The notes under the pieces were generated by a model. The model saw only the letters and a program-made list of their open reading frames with translations. It was not told the origin of the DNA and did no database searches. The translations under genes and the position numbers were made by a program. Below, piece after piece: positions 9,696 to 21,090 of a stretch of 64,000 nucleotides of DNA (positions within the stretch are counted from its first letter, which is position 1; the number at the start of each line of letters is the position of its first letter). This DNA is from Pinguiococcus pyrenoidosus. Taxonomy: Eukaryota; Sar; Pinguiophyceae; Pinguiochrysidales; Pinguiochrysidaceae. The DNA is taken from contig JAAMXY010000127.1 of assembly GCA_019677205.1 (NCBI GenBank), positions 101,791 through 165,790 of the forward strand. Reading direction: 5' to 3'.

Positions 9696-10411
9696 CGTCC
9701 TGGGCGAAGACGGCGGAACCGCAAGTATGAGAGGGCGCGCCGGGCGGTTTACAGCCGGTGTATCTTTCGGTCTTCTCACGGAGGAGGGGAAGGGGACGGG
9801 GCGGCTCTGCGAAGGAGACACGCGCGGCGCTGAAGCTGAATCTGTGCGCTGGGGCTGCGACGCGGTACCTGAGCGGGGGAGAGAGGCGCGCGATGTCTTG
9901 AAACTTTGCGGCGCGGGAGCTGGGCGACAGAACTGCAACGGTGAAGCGGGATTCAACTCTAAAATCCACCGCGGGCGTCGCACGTTCACTTTAATCGCAG
10001 TATATCATATGGATATTCTACGAGCCTCGGTAACGAGAATTATCTAGTTCAACCCCTTCGTGCGTCATCAATTGCGCAGCTGTGGCACAGGCCAAGGAAG
10101 CGATCCTGACCGGTAGCAGCGGGACACCCTCCCACCGCCGCGACAGACGCGACGCGCCCGGGGCTCCGTCCGCGCCTTCGTCCGCCGGACAGAAGCCGGC
10201 TACCGTGGGAACGTCCGAGATTCGCCGCGTCCGGCCGTCACGCCCGCCGCCAGCTTAACCTCCCGCAGTACAGTAGCGGCCCAAGCCGGTGCGAGGTGGA
10301 GTACCAAAGGGAGCAGAAAGCTCAAGATGTTGGTTCAGCTTCAAGGAAACGGAGGCCTCGGCGCGCCACTGGGCTCTTCGGCTATAGTTCGCGCGATCCA
10401 GAGACTCCACG
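9696..10411. promoter_or_regulatory. Bidirectional spacer between two plastid-protein genes
   Basis: This 716-nt region drives the Mpv17-like gene leftwards and ispG rightwards. An AT-rich patch (gtatatcatatggatatt, about 9999-10018) sits in otherwise GC-rich DNA. Open frames crossing it are shadows. Confidence 0.4.
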
Positions 10412-13400
10412 ATGCGCGCTCTGCTCTCGGCGGCCCTCGTGGCCCTTTCGGCGTCGTCAGCGCGCGCGCTGGCGCCCAGGTGCGCCGGACTCGCGGGCGA
10501 GCTACGCTTTGCGCACACAGCGGTTTTGCGCCGCGCGAGTTGGGGGGCACAGCGGGTGGAAGATGCCCGGTGCTTCGGAGGCTCATCTGCTTCTCTTCTG
10601 GGCTTGGCAAGGCCTGCGTCGCTGCGGCGCGGCTCCGCGCTTCTCATGTCCAAGGGCCCGCCGCTGGGCGACAAGTACTGCGTCGATCTCTCTCGAACCG
10701 TTCGCCGCAAGACCTCCACTGTGACCGCCGGACCCGTGAAGGTGAGACGTGCACCATGTGCTGGTCGATGTACCTCGGGAGCGAGTTGCAGTGCAGTGGG
10801 AGTACCAGAGTGCGCGCAGAGCGCGGCGAAAGGGCATCGACGTGTTGATGAATCTTCGGAAGGGCGGGGGGCCTTGCCATGCCTGGAGAGGAATAGAGAC
10901 TGAGCGCCTTGTGTTGCCTTCTTGCAGATCGGCTCGGACCATCCCATTGCGCTGCAGACCATGACCACGACGGACACCAAGGATGTGCAGGCGTCCGTGG
11001 ATCAGATCATGAAGTGCCACGACATGGGCGCCGACCTCGTCCGCCTCACCGTGCAGGGCAGGAAGGAGGCCGAGGCTGCCATGAAGATCCGGGAGTCGCT
11101 CTTCCAGAAAGGTAGGCGGATGGTAGGCGGATGGAAGGAATTTGCGGTAGATGCCCAGGGCTTCGTGATGCCGATGCCGCCGGTGGACAGCTCGGCGTCG
11201 TTGCTGACGTTGTCCACAACCCGGCTGCATCAAGGCTACGACGTACCGCTGGTTGCCGACATCCACTTCCAGCCCAAGGTCGCTCTGATGGTGGCGGACG
11301 CCTTCGAGAAGATTCGCGTCAACCCGGGAAACTTCGCCGATGGAACCAAGTCCTTCGAGGAGATGGTACGCCGCCTTCATGCCTTGGGAACGCCAGCCGC
11401 AGAGTGGTCCTAAACGCGCATCTCGCGTCACCTAGGTATACGAGAACATGGACGACTTCCAGGCGGAGAGACCTCACATCGAAGAGCTCTTCATTCCGCT
11501 CGTGGAGAAGTGCAAGCGCCTCAACCGTGCGATGCGCATCGGAACGAACCACGGTGCGAACAGGAAGCTTGCAGGTCTCCGGCCTGGTGGGGAAGGTGCA
11601 CCTCGTCTCACCGAGATGCCGTGATCGCAGGCTCCCTCAGCGCGCGCGTAATGTCCTTCTACGGAGACACCCCGGAGGGCATGGTCGAGTCCGCCATCGA
11701 GTTCGCGGAGATCTGCCGCGACCAGGACTACCACAACTTCGTCTTCAGCATGAAGGCCTCCAACCCCGTGGTCATGGTGCAAGCCTACCGCCGCCTCGCT
11801 GCTCGGATGTACGATCTGGACTGGAACTACCCCCTTCACCTCGGAGTGACAGAGGCGGGAGAAGGTATCGCCTTGCCATCCACTCGTGCGGAGCACCTGA
11901 CATGCTGCCAGTTTCGGGCCTGGCTCTTACACTCGCAATCGCATGAATGAACAGGTGAAGACGGTCGCATGAAGTCTGCCATCGGCATTGGCACGCTTCT
12001 CCAAGATGGCCTAGGCGACACCATCCGTGTCAGCCTCACGGAGGTGCGCTTCAATGAGCTTCCAAGCTGATCGCACAGAGCGAGCTCTGACGTGAAACCA
12101 ATTCCCCGCCCCATGCAGGATCCGGAGCTGGAACTGGCCCCGTGCCGCGAGCTCGCCCGTCTTGGCACCGTCGCAGCAGCGCCCGAGTCGGTGAGCTTGG
12201 CAAACTTCACCTAGCAAGGGAACAGCATCGACTTATAGGCCTTCTTTGCCCTTTGCAGGAGAGCCGATACACGATCGTTCCGCCCTTCTCCGAGACCAAG
12301 CGCGACTTTGCTCAGTTTGAGAGGCGCAAGGGGTAACGACCAGTAACGACCAGCACCCTGTGCTGTTCTCGATGGCTCCGCGCTGACGTCTGCGTTTCGC
12401 TTCTTTCTCCTCCCTTCCCTTTCCTTCTCCTCCCTTCCCTTTCCTTCTCCTCCCTTCCCTTTCCTTCCCCTTCCTTCCCTTCCCTTCCCTCCCCTGCCAT
12501 TCCTTTCCTTTCCCGCCTCTTCTCCAGTGCCCCCTTGGAGAAGGCCGAGGCGGAGACTTTCCCGACCGACCAGTACTTCCACCGCGACGGCAGCGTCTTC
12601 TCCGTGATCAGCTCCGATATCCTGGACACCCCCGACGTGCTCTACCAGAGCATGGGGTGCAAAGTTGCTCTGGGCATGCCCTTCAAGGACATTGCTACCT
12701 CTGACAGCCTGGTGCTGAAGGACGTGCCCGCCTCGGACAACACGGATGCGCGTCTGGCGCTGAAGCGGCTTCAGGAAGTCGGCGTGGGCGTCTTCGCGCC
12801 GTGGGAAGCTCTCCAAAGCGCGCCGATCCCGGAGGCGGTCGCGATCACGTCCCTCAAGGAGATGTCCGACGGCTCCGGCTACGCCAGCATGCTGGAGGCC
12901 GCCCAGGCGACGCGACTGGCGGTCGTCCTCGACGGCACCGAATCCGATGAAGCCTTCAACGCCGTGAAGGACCTGCCGAAGGACGTGCTCACGTGCCTCT
13001 TCCTTAAGATGGACTCGGGCGTTTCGCGGACGCACGCTTCGCGCCGTATCTTTGAGCTTCTGCACCAGGCGGAAATGGACACGCTCGTGATGCACTACGT
13101 CGTGGCGCAGGAAGAGGAGGCCGGCCCCGTCGGCCGCGAGAAGTTCGTGCTCAAGGCCGGATCGGAGGTCGGCCCTCTTCTCGTCGACGGCCTCGGCGAT
13201 GGCATCGTCTTGGAGAACGGCAAGGTCGACGATGACATCACGTATCCGCTCGCGTACTTGCGGGAGACGGCCTTCGGAATGCTGCAAGGAAGCCGCATGC
13301 GCACCGTCAAGACCGAGTTCGTCTCGTGCCCGAGCTGCGGCCGCACTCTCTTCGACCTGCAAGAGGTCACGGACCAGATCCGCCAGCGCACCGGCCACCT

Positions 13401-13840
13401 TCCGGGAGTGAGCATTGCTATCATGGGATGCATCGTCAACGGACCGGGAGAGATGGCCGATGCCGATTTCGGGTACGGAGTGGCCTCGTCTGCCTGCCTC
13501 CGTGTAGGTTCTGCTCAGCGAGACCCTGACGAATTTTCGTTTCTCCCCGCTTCCAGATACGTCGGTAGCGCAGCAGGCAAGATCGATCTCTACGTAGGCA
13601 AGACAGTAGTACGCAGAGGTAAGCCAGGGACAAAGGAAGAGCGAATCGGGAGCCCGAGACAGCGGACAAGGACATGGAGCCGGGTCGGCGACTCAAGCCC
13701 TCTTGCAACTCGCAGGCATCAACATGGACAGCGCTCCCGATCAGCTTGTGGACCTCATCAAGGAACACGGCATGTGGAAGGACCCGGATCAGCAGGCCGA
13801 AGAGGAAACGGAAGTGGAAGACGAGAAGGTCGTCGTGTAG
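10412..13840 (+). CDS. ispG: 4-hydroxy-3-methylbut-2-enyl diphosphate synthase, plastid, plant type
   Basis: Eleven exons (10412-10741, 10928-11111, 11235-11365, 11436-11553, 11631-11864, 11955-12043, 12119-12190, 12259-12332, 12528-13472, 13557-13618, 13716-13840) join in phase to 787 residues. The enzyme makes HMBPP from MEcPP in the plastid MEP pathway using a [4Fe-4S] cluster. It starts with a signal peptide ([22 protein letters not shown]) and transit region. The TIM barrel shows [67 protein letters not shown] and [17 protein letters not shown] long middle domain of the plant type follows. The cluster domain has [24 protein letters not shown] and GKIDLYVGK, so all three cluster cysteines and the Glu ligand are present. 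The acidic tail ([13 protein letters not shown]) is unusual. Confidence 0.95.
12401..12480. repeat. 20-bp CT-rich tandem repeat inside ispG intron 8
   Basis: Four copies of about 20 bp. Units two and three (12421-12440 and 12441-12460, ttccttctcctcccttccct) are identical and the outer two are diverged. It extends the polypyrimidine stretch ahead of the acceptor at 12527, so it may aid splicing. Confidence 0.85.
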
Positions 13841-13993
13841 ATGGAATCGGCGCTTGTCTCAATCGCCCGAGCTACCAGGCAAGGCGAAGAGGTTGGATGT
13901 GGAGAAATCAGCTAGATAGCACAAGGCGTTCCGAATGTGCGCTTACTCGGCCTAAAGCTTTCATGGCTTGATTGCGTCCTTGTGATGGTGGCC

Positions 13994-15356
13994 TCACGCC
14001 AGCAACGCTTCTCGAATCCTATCAACAATATCCTCGACCGCCTTGTTTTGAATGGACGGGGAAGGGGAGGAGGGGGGAGAAAGGGGAAGATGGGCATCAG
14101 ACACGGAGCGCAAAGCTCATGCGATTGCACGAGAGCTGTATCCTCACCGCAAGAGCACCGTTGCCAACATCACCGCAAGCTAGCAGCTTCTCTTGAGGGG
14201 TAACAACCTGCGGAGGCAGCGTCTTTCGTCACTTGTCACGTCGCTTTGCAACGATCACGCAGTCTCCGTACCTCCGCACCCCACTCGCGGAGCGTGTTGA
14301 GATGTGCGACCGTGATGTTCTGCTGCCACATGATCGTGTTCATCGCTGGTGCGAGGATGACCGGCTTGGCGGGCGGCGGAATGACTTCCGAGTTGCTTCC
14401 CCCTTTGATGAGCATGGGTTTCTCGTTCGCCTCGACGACGACGGGCTTCTCCCAGCCTTCGCTGCGAGACGAGCCCAAGCTCGACATGGAGCTGAAGCTG
14501 CCGTTCTGGTTCCAGTCCCACGCCCTCGCGAGGCATGTCACCAGGTTGTCGCACAGACCCAGCGAGAGCTTGGCCAAGGTGTTCGCGCTCAGAGGAGCGT
14601 ACACCAGGACTCGATTCCGCTTGGCCAAGTCAATGTGCAACACTCGGGAGCCTTCGTGGAAAGCACGGCATCCCAGTTGTAAGCATGCAAGCACAAGCAA
14701 GAACAGCTGCAAGACGCTGTCCACTGTGGAAGCAAAGCAAAGCAAAGCAAAGGTAGACACCTGTCTCGCTCCCAACTTCCGTGTAGTCCCCCCACTCGTC
14801 TGCATCCGTCCAGATCTCCAGATACGGCACTCCATCGTCGTCTTTAGTAAGAAGCGATCGTAGACCGTGTGGTTAGAGCCATTTGGCGCACACATGTTCC
14901 GTGCGCTGCGGCGCAAAGCGAAGTGGAGCAAAGCAGATCGCACCTTTGTATCTTTGCAGCTGTCGAAGTAATCGATGCGGTTCTTCGCCTCTGTACAGCA
15001 CGTTCTGGAAGAAGCCTCCACTTTTCGTCAGCACCAGATCCACGTAGACTGCGGCAGTCTGTGCGCGGAGCTGTTAGACGCGAAGCCATGACGGGGGAAG
15101 CGCACGTCGAAAGACACGCTTCTCTCACCGAGGGCTTTGACGAACTCTCGGTGTCCAAGATGAGCGCTCTGGCGATTTGCGCCGCCTTGACCGCAGCCAC
15201 GCTTCCACACGCACAGAGTGCCACTCGCTTCTTTCCATCCTGTGGCGCGGCTGAGTACAAACGGAGAGAAGCGCAGAATCCGTGAGCGGAACTTCGACCT
15301 TTGACAGGAGATTTCGCTTCATCGACGCACTTCGCTTGCGTCGCCACCTGCGCCAT
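13994..15356 (-). CDS. PPCDC: Phosphopantothenoylcysteine decarboxylase (HAL3/CoaC type)
   Basis: Six exons (15356-15129, 15070-14944, 14841-14761, 14651-14272, 14207-14148, 14041-13994) give 307 residues. This FMN enzyme makes 4'-phosphopantetheine in CoA synthesis. Landmarks in order: KRVALCACGSVAAVKA, VLTKSGGFF, DADEWGDY, VLHIDLAKRNRVLVYAPLSANTLAK, GLCDNLVTC, APAMNTIMW, and LLACGDVGNGALA with the active-site Cys, ending VEDIVDRIREALLA. Relative to plant and human enzymes there is a Ser-rich insertion of about 45 residues between RAWDW and the PAMN motif. The start is ambiguous: the ATG at 15356 reads straight through, while an ATG at 15421 spliced from 15308 to the DGKKR codon would instead give a hydrophobic N-terminus (AVVLTVAVAGAVAVAW). 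Confidence 0.9.
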
Positions 15357-16131
15357 GCGACTGCCACGGCACCAGCGACGGCCACAGTGAGCACCACAGC
15401 GGAGTGGCGGCGGATCCACATCGCGGTAGACGCGGAAGCTCTCTTGCTGCGGACGAGGCGAAGTGGCGTCCGGTCTAAAAAGGGCGGAAGCTCGTTTACT
15501 TGTCGCGTGTTTGGGCTCTCCAAGGATGTATATTTTGAATACCCAGGATGGCACGCTCTCCACCTATGATGTGGTATTCTATGATTTTCTAATTCAATAT
15601 GGTAAAGCAACAGCTGGCAGCCGAAGAGTTTTCGCGCGCTGTGGTTTGAAATGGCCGCCAGGAATCGCCGCCGAGTTTCCTCTCTTTCGAGTCTCTTCTG
15701 GCTCGGCGTTTTGACCGCATCCGCAGAGCTTCTGGAGAAACCTGCAATGCCAACACGTCTCGCGCGTCTAAGCAATGTTCTCGTGGCAAGCAATTGGAAG
15801 CGCGGGCCGATTCGTGGAAGGAACGACACACCCACGATGCGGAGACGACAGGCTTTGGTGGCGACGCCGAGATTTGCTGCGTCTGGCACGCCGACCTTCG
15901 TTCCAACCGCCGCAGCAGAAGCGGGCCTCAGGTGGCAAGACCACCTTGCCAGGCCCAAGTCCCTCATGTGCGGAGAAGGCAGTGGGAAGAAAAGAAAGCA
16001 GAGCGAGAGAGAAGAAAGGCCTTGGCCCCAAAGCAAGGGTGGTAGAGTCGCATCACTTCAACACGTACGTCCATCGTCGTGTCGCTGCGGCTCTTTCTAG
16101 CGCGATGTGCCTCTTCACTGTGACACGAAAG
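15357..16131. other. Spacer with one weak plus-strand coding candidate
   Basis: The alternative PPCDC start exon lies at 15421-15308. A plus-strand frame at 15651-16100 (149 codons, MAARNRRRVSSLSS...) has no recognisable motif; I rate it about 0.2 as a gene. About 15520-15600 is AT-rich. The rest appears to be spacer. Confidence 0.35.
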
Positions 16132-16629
16132 CTACAAATCTAGCTCGAAAATGTCTCCGTGGTCCTCGTCCGGCTGTGCGATGACGACATCCTCAGAACG
16201 TGAATACGAGGTGTCCTCGCCGAATGCGCCGAGCGCGTCTCTCCCAGCGCTCTTGGGCACTGCGATCGGCTCGCTCTTCGCGACGTACTGACCAAAACTG
16301 CTCCTACGCCCACTAACACGAGGCTCTTCCTCTCCCCCATGGTGGTGAGCCGATGTGTCGGCTTCACCGCTAGTCTTTCGCTCTCTCAGCCAGCGCTCGG
16401 ACAGACAACTCAGGCTCTGGAGCGGTGGACTCGTCCCCAAGATGGTGCTGTCGCTGACGCGCTCGCTCTGTCTCTGTGGCTGCTTCTCTTCTACTTTCTG
16501 TCGTCGCTGGCGGCGGCGAACCGCTCTGCTCTTCAAGAGCAGAGGCTTAGTCTTGGCTTCGCCGGAGAGGCGAGCCGAGATGGCCGCCGAGAAGCGGAAC
16601 ACATCCATGTCCCGCTCCTTGCTCTCCAT
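16132..16629 (-). CDS. Unknown protein, basic centre and acidic tail (3' exon)
   Basis: 165 codons from MESKERDMDVFRF to the TAG. The frame continues upstream to a possible acceptor (ggacag|gacc, exon from 16645). An upstream exon ending LLKPPFR at 16844 would join in phase, so the real start is probably further right. The first part is likely helical (FSAAISARLSG). The middle is strongly basic (SRAVRRRQRRQK). The end is acidic (EDVVIAQPDEDHGDIFELDL). I do not recognise the family. The KPPFR exon end faintly recalls IFT54/TRAF3IP1, but the rest does not, so I make no claim. Confidence 0.4.
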   Translation of the reverse strand: MESKERDMDVFRFSAAISARLSGEAKTKPLLLKSRAVRRRQRRQKVEEKQPQRQSERVSDSTILGTSPPLQSLSCLSERWLRERKTSGEADTSAHHHGGEEEPRVSGRRSSFGQYVAKSEPIAVPKSAGRDALGAFGEDTSYSRSEDVVIAQPDEDHGDIFELDL

Positions 16630-17467
16630 AGCGTTCACCAAGGTCCTGTCCTATGCGCGCGGTACTCCGGATGTGCGTTGGAACTCTACGGCCTTTCCGG
16701 CAACTTATCATGTTCGAAAGGTCGCTTCGCACGCCCAACTCTGGTCGTGGACAGGGTCGCCGAACAACCGATTCGGCACGAAACGCAGGTGAGACTAGAC
16801 CGATGAGCCCCAGCGCAAGCTGCACGCGGCCTTGCACACATACCTGAAGGGCGGTTTCAGCAGGACAGTGGCATGGTGCCGGTGTGCGGAAAGGGCGGCA
16901 AGGGCCTTGCCTCTTCGCGTGCGATCACTTCGGCGCCGCTCAGCCCTTCGCACCTGGAATTGGAGCCGTCCCCGATTTCCAATGGAAATGGAAGCGGGAA
17001 GACGTGGAGGGAGATCCTCAAGCGTGCGGCTTCAGGTGCGCAACCACAGGTCGGATTGGGGCCTGGGGTGCGGTCTCGGCCAATGGCCGCGGCCGGAGAT
17101 TCCACATGGACCAATCCGGATGTTTCCTGACAGCTCTCGGCAAAGTTGAAGGGCAAGTGCCCAATGGCAGGTCGCGCATCCTTCAACCCAGCAAGCGCCT
17201 GGTGGCGCGCTTGCGCCGTGAACCAACCATTTCCGGGGCGGCCTATGAGGTGCGCGAGCGGCGAGGGCAGTAAGCCGCCCGGAAAAGAATGGGATTCCAT
17301 TTTGTGAGGCGCTATCTCGGCCTGCTTCAGCCGAGAATAGTCGGCTTTTTAAAACCAATACCGATGAGCTTGACCGGCCGATGTACGGCGGCGCTTAGGG
17401 GTACGCGCTCCGCTTTCCCGCCGTTTTCGAAGCCGCGGTAACCACACCGGAAGCGCGCCACAGCTGC
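16630..17467. promoter_or_regulatory. Divergent spacer with a cluster of four CCAAT boxes
   Basis: CCAAT or its complement occurs at 17055-17059, 17080-17084, 17111-17115 and 17161-17165, roughly 300-400 nt before the trehalose-phosphate synthase ATG and upstream of the unknown minus-strand gene. It probably also contains one or more 5' exons of that gene near 16844-16960. Confidence 0.4.
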
Positions 17468-20400
17468 ATGCTCACGCGCTCTGCCTCTCTGAATCCATGG
17501 CAACTGGTGTCGCTGGCTTCAGACTGGTTCCGCTGCTGCGCTGCGACGCCAGATAAGCAACTTGAACACGACGCGCCCTCCGCCTCCGAAGCCGAGTCGC
17601 ACATGGACGCCACGGACGATGGCGCGCCCGCGGACGAGGCGCACCTGCTCGCGCAGCTGCAGCAGCTCCACGCGCAGCTCCAGGAGCTGCGACGCGGGGA
17701 GCGCCGCAGCCAGGACCTCAACTCCAACGGGCTCAGTCCGGCGCCCAGAGACATGGCCGAACCCATGATTCTGGTGACGGCCAAGAAGCTGGAGTTCAGT
17801 CTGCCCCCGAACCTGCCGGTCACCGTGCTGGAGGCGCCCAATCCGGGCGCCAAGGCGAACAGCGGGCTGAACACCTTCTGCACGCGCTGCTTGTGGCCGC
17901 TGTTCCACAGCATCCCATCGCACTTCGGAGACACGCTTCTGCACGCGTCGATGAACTCGTACTATCGCGACTTCGTGCAGCGGAATCAGCGCATGCTGGA
18001 GATGACCGCCTCGGCCATCACCAGCTACAGCAGCAACGGCGACGAAGCGCCGAATGTCGTGGTGTTTGACTACGAGCTCATGCTGCTGCCGAACCTCCTG
18101 CGACGCCGCTTTCCCGAAGTGTCCATCTGCTTCTTCCTGTGCATTCCCTTCCCGTCGTCGGAGTTCTTCAACATGCTGCCCATGAGACAGGTGAGTCTGG
18201 TCGTCTGGGGAGGTGCAGCGGAACTAAGCAGGCGCCTTGGCGGAATCTGACGGGGACTTCGTTTTGCTATGCGTGTGCGTCTTGCTTTGGCCACCGTCCA
18301 TTCCTTTCGATAGGAACTCTTGCGTGGCGTGCTCGGGGCCGACCTTGTGAGCTTCAACCACTTCGACTACGTGACCAACTTTTTATCCGCGTGCACGCAC
18401 GTGCTGGGCTTGGAGACGACGCCCAGCCGCTTCACCTACGAAGGGCGCCTCATCAGCCTGAGCATCTGTCCCCTCGGCGTCCACCCCGACGACTTCGATA
18501 CGACGTCGGAAGAGGTCCAGGCTCGGTTTCGGCACTTGGAGGCCAAGTTGAAAGGCGGGGCAAACGAGGATCCGCTGGGAGGGAATCTCTTTGCGCGGAA
18601 GGTCACTCGAAAAGTCATCATCAGCGTCGACAAGTTGGACGAGTGCAGCGGGATTCCCGAGAAGCTCATGGCGTTCCAGACGCTGCTGCAGATGTTCCCG
18701 GAGCATCGGCAGAACACCACGCTGTACCTCATCTTGGACGCGACGTCGCCCTTGGTGGACAGTCACCTGGACAAGCAGCTGAATCAGCTCGTGGGCACCC
18801 TGAACGGAAAGTTTGGCAGCGCCGACTACTGCCCCGTGAGATACATTCGGCGGCCGCTGGATAAGGCGCAGCTCGTTGCCCTGTACGCGATTGCCGACGT
18901 GGCGCTCGTCACGAGCTTGAGAGAAGGGATCAACCTCAGGGCGATGGAATTCGTCCTGTGCCAGCAGTATGGGAAGGAGGGCGTCCTCGTGTACAGCGAG
19001 TTCGCCGGCTGTGCGTCGAGCTTGAAGGGCGCCATCGTCGTGAACCCGTACCACACGGAAGAGGTGGCGCGGGCCGTACACAACGCCATCACCATGACGG
19101 CCACCACAAAGAAGGTCTTCCACCACCAGCTGCTGCAGTACGCCACGGCGTACACCAGCCGCGCATGGGCGAACCGGCTGGTGTGGGAGCTGAAACGCGC
19201 GGCCGAGTCCGCCAGGGAGTGCAACAGAGCAATACACCTTGAGCTTGGAGACATCAAATCGTTCTATGAGAGAAGCACCCAACGCCTCTTCGTGCTCGAC
19301 TACGAGGGGACGCTGACAGACTTTGAGGCCGTGAAAGAGCTTCTGAAAGTCGATCCGGAAGTGAAGAGCACGCTCCAAAGCCTCGCCGCGGATCCGCGAA
19401 ATCGGGTGTACATATACAGCGGCTGGGGTACCAAGGATTTGGAGCGCTGGTTCGGGGAGATTCCCAATCTCGGCCTCATCGCGGAGAACGGATACTGGGT
19501 GAGACCGGCCGGTATCAGCAACTCCCTGCCGACCTCGAACTTGAGCCCGAAGCTGACGGCGATCGTTCCGAATCGGACGCCGAACCAAAGCAGCCCGATC
19601 GGCAGCATGGACGCCGAGGTCGCAAACTCAAACATCGGCCTTAGCCTGAACGAGAACGAGATAGAAGAACATAAAGAGGATCACCAAGAGAGTTTCATGG
19701 CGAGGCTGCATGAGCTGGCCACCGCAAGTCCGACACTGAAGCCCGTCAGGTACGGTCCACGCTCGCATGTCGCATGCGCCCTCCCGGGGAAAACGTATTG
19801 TAGTCTGAGATTTGGGCCAAGCGCTAACAAGGGTGGCACTCCGAATCACCGAACGAACAGGAGCGCTCACGACTTTGACAGCGATCCTGCGCGATCCGCG
19901 AGCCCGTCCGTGACGCTTTCCCCCCCCGCAACGGACTACGACCCGGAGAGCCGCTGGCACTGCTTCGGCCATCCGAACCTTGACTTCAGCTGGAAGTCGC
20001 GTGTCACCGCGATCCTCCGCGAGGCGACCGAGAGCACCCCCGGCTCATTGCTCGAGGTGGAGGATTCGTGTGTCTCGTGGCACTTCCGAGACACCGATCC
20101 GGACTTTGGATTGATGCGCGCGAAGCAGCTGCAGCTGCACTTCGACGAGGTGCTCGCCAGCCACCCCGTCCGCACGGAGCTTTCCTTGAGGCGCAAGTGC
20201 CTTGTTGTGCACCCAGCGTCCATCAATCGAACGCGCATGTTTAACAAGTTGCTCCGAGAGACGCACAAGCGACAATCCTTTGACTGCATCTTCATTGCAA
20301 GCACGGTTCGATCGGCGGAAGATCAGTACTTCGACTCCGCTCGCGGGGCCTCGAGCTTCACGTGCACGGTCGGGAAGGGTGTCAGCCGTGCCCAGTACTA

Positions 20401-20503
20401 TGTCGAGGACACCTTGGAGATGCTGAAAACGTTGCAGGCCCTCGCATCCTTGACGGCCATCTTGAACCACAACGGCTCGGTTGTGAGCGGCATGGAGCAC
20501 TGA
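17468..20503 (+). CDS. Trehalose-phosphate synthase/phosphatase fusion, probably catalytically inactive (class II-like)
   Basis: Exons 17468-18190 and 18314-20503 give 970 residues. A shortened GT20 synthase region (LLPNLLRRRFPE, CIPFPSSEFFNMLP, ELLRGVLGADLVSFN, TSLREGINL, EFAGCASSLKG) precedes a HAD phosphatase region from about residue 565. Key positions are altered. The usual RLDYxKG sugar-phosphate motif reads KLDECSG. HDYHLM reads FDYELM. The N-terminal glycine-rich GGL segment is not seen. In the phosphatase, motif I is D570-YEGT, with Glu for the second Asp. The GDDxTDE motif is replaced by IASTVRSAED at about 903, and NKG becomes NRT. In plants such class II proteins are regulatory binders rather than enzymes. 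A disordered insertion (about residues 650-770) separates the phosphatase halves. Confidence 0.8.
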
Positions 20504-21090
20504 GAAAGCCTGACACGTCCCCGGGGGAGCTCCGTAGACGTGGCACGTGGCCGTCGGCAGGTCTCGTTTGGGTTTGCGTGATTGTGTGGCTACACGGTGT
20601 GCAATCCTTGAGATTCATTTTGGAATTTGAGCTCAGTAGTAGCGTTGGTATCAAAGCGAGAGGCGGATCTGCGCCAGTGGCGCAATGTGCCAGTGTGGCA
20701 ATGTGCAGTAACCTGGCAGTGCGGCGACTCGATCACGCGGCGACTCGATCACGCGGCACCTTGATCATGCGAGCAAGCACGGCCGCAGCTGGAAATTGAC
20801 AGAGGCGTCGACGGTGCAAGCATCGCTCGGCTAGGACGACCGAATGGCGCATCGAATAATATGATTCCTACTTCCCTGAACCTTGGTTTAAATGACATGA
20901 CAGGACACTCGGATGAACGCTAGGCGTCACACACCCGTCAAGGCTAGGCTAACTAGTCGCTTGTGCCACTGGCACGAGCTGCGCTATTGTGGTTTTTCTT
21001 GGCTCCGCAGCTTCTCGTTCCGCCAAACAGTGACGATTGCACGGGGCACGCTACTAACAGGATTGACGTCGGCACACCCCTCATGGCCCT
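20504..21090. other. Convergent 3' spacer with short direct repeats
   Basis: This lies between the stops of the trehalose-phosphate synthase gene and the kinase gene on the other strand. A 16-bp unit gcggcgactcgatcac is duplicated at 20721-20752. Nearby are partial repeats of agtg(t)ggcaatgtgc around 20680-20710. No gene is visible. Confidence 0.5.

Noticed and set aside
16640-16960. Possible IFT54/TRAF3IP1 homologue from an exon ending LLKPPFR
   Set aside because: Only five residues match and the downstream exon does not resemble the family.
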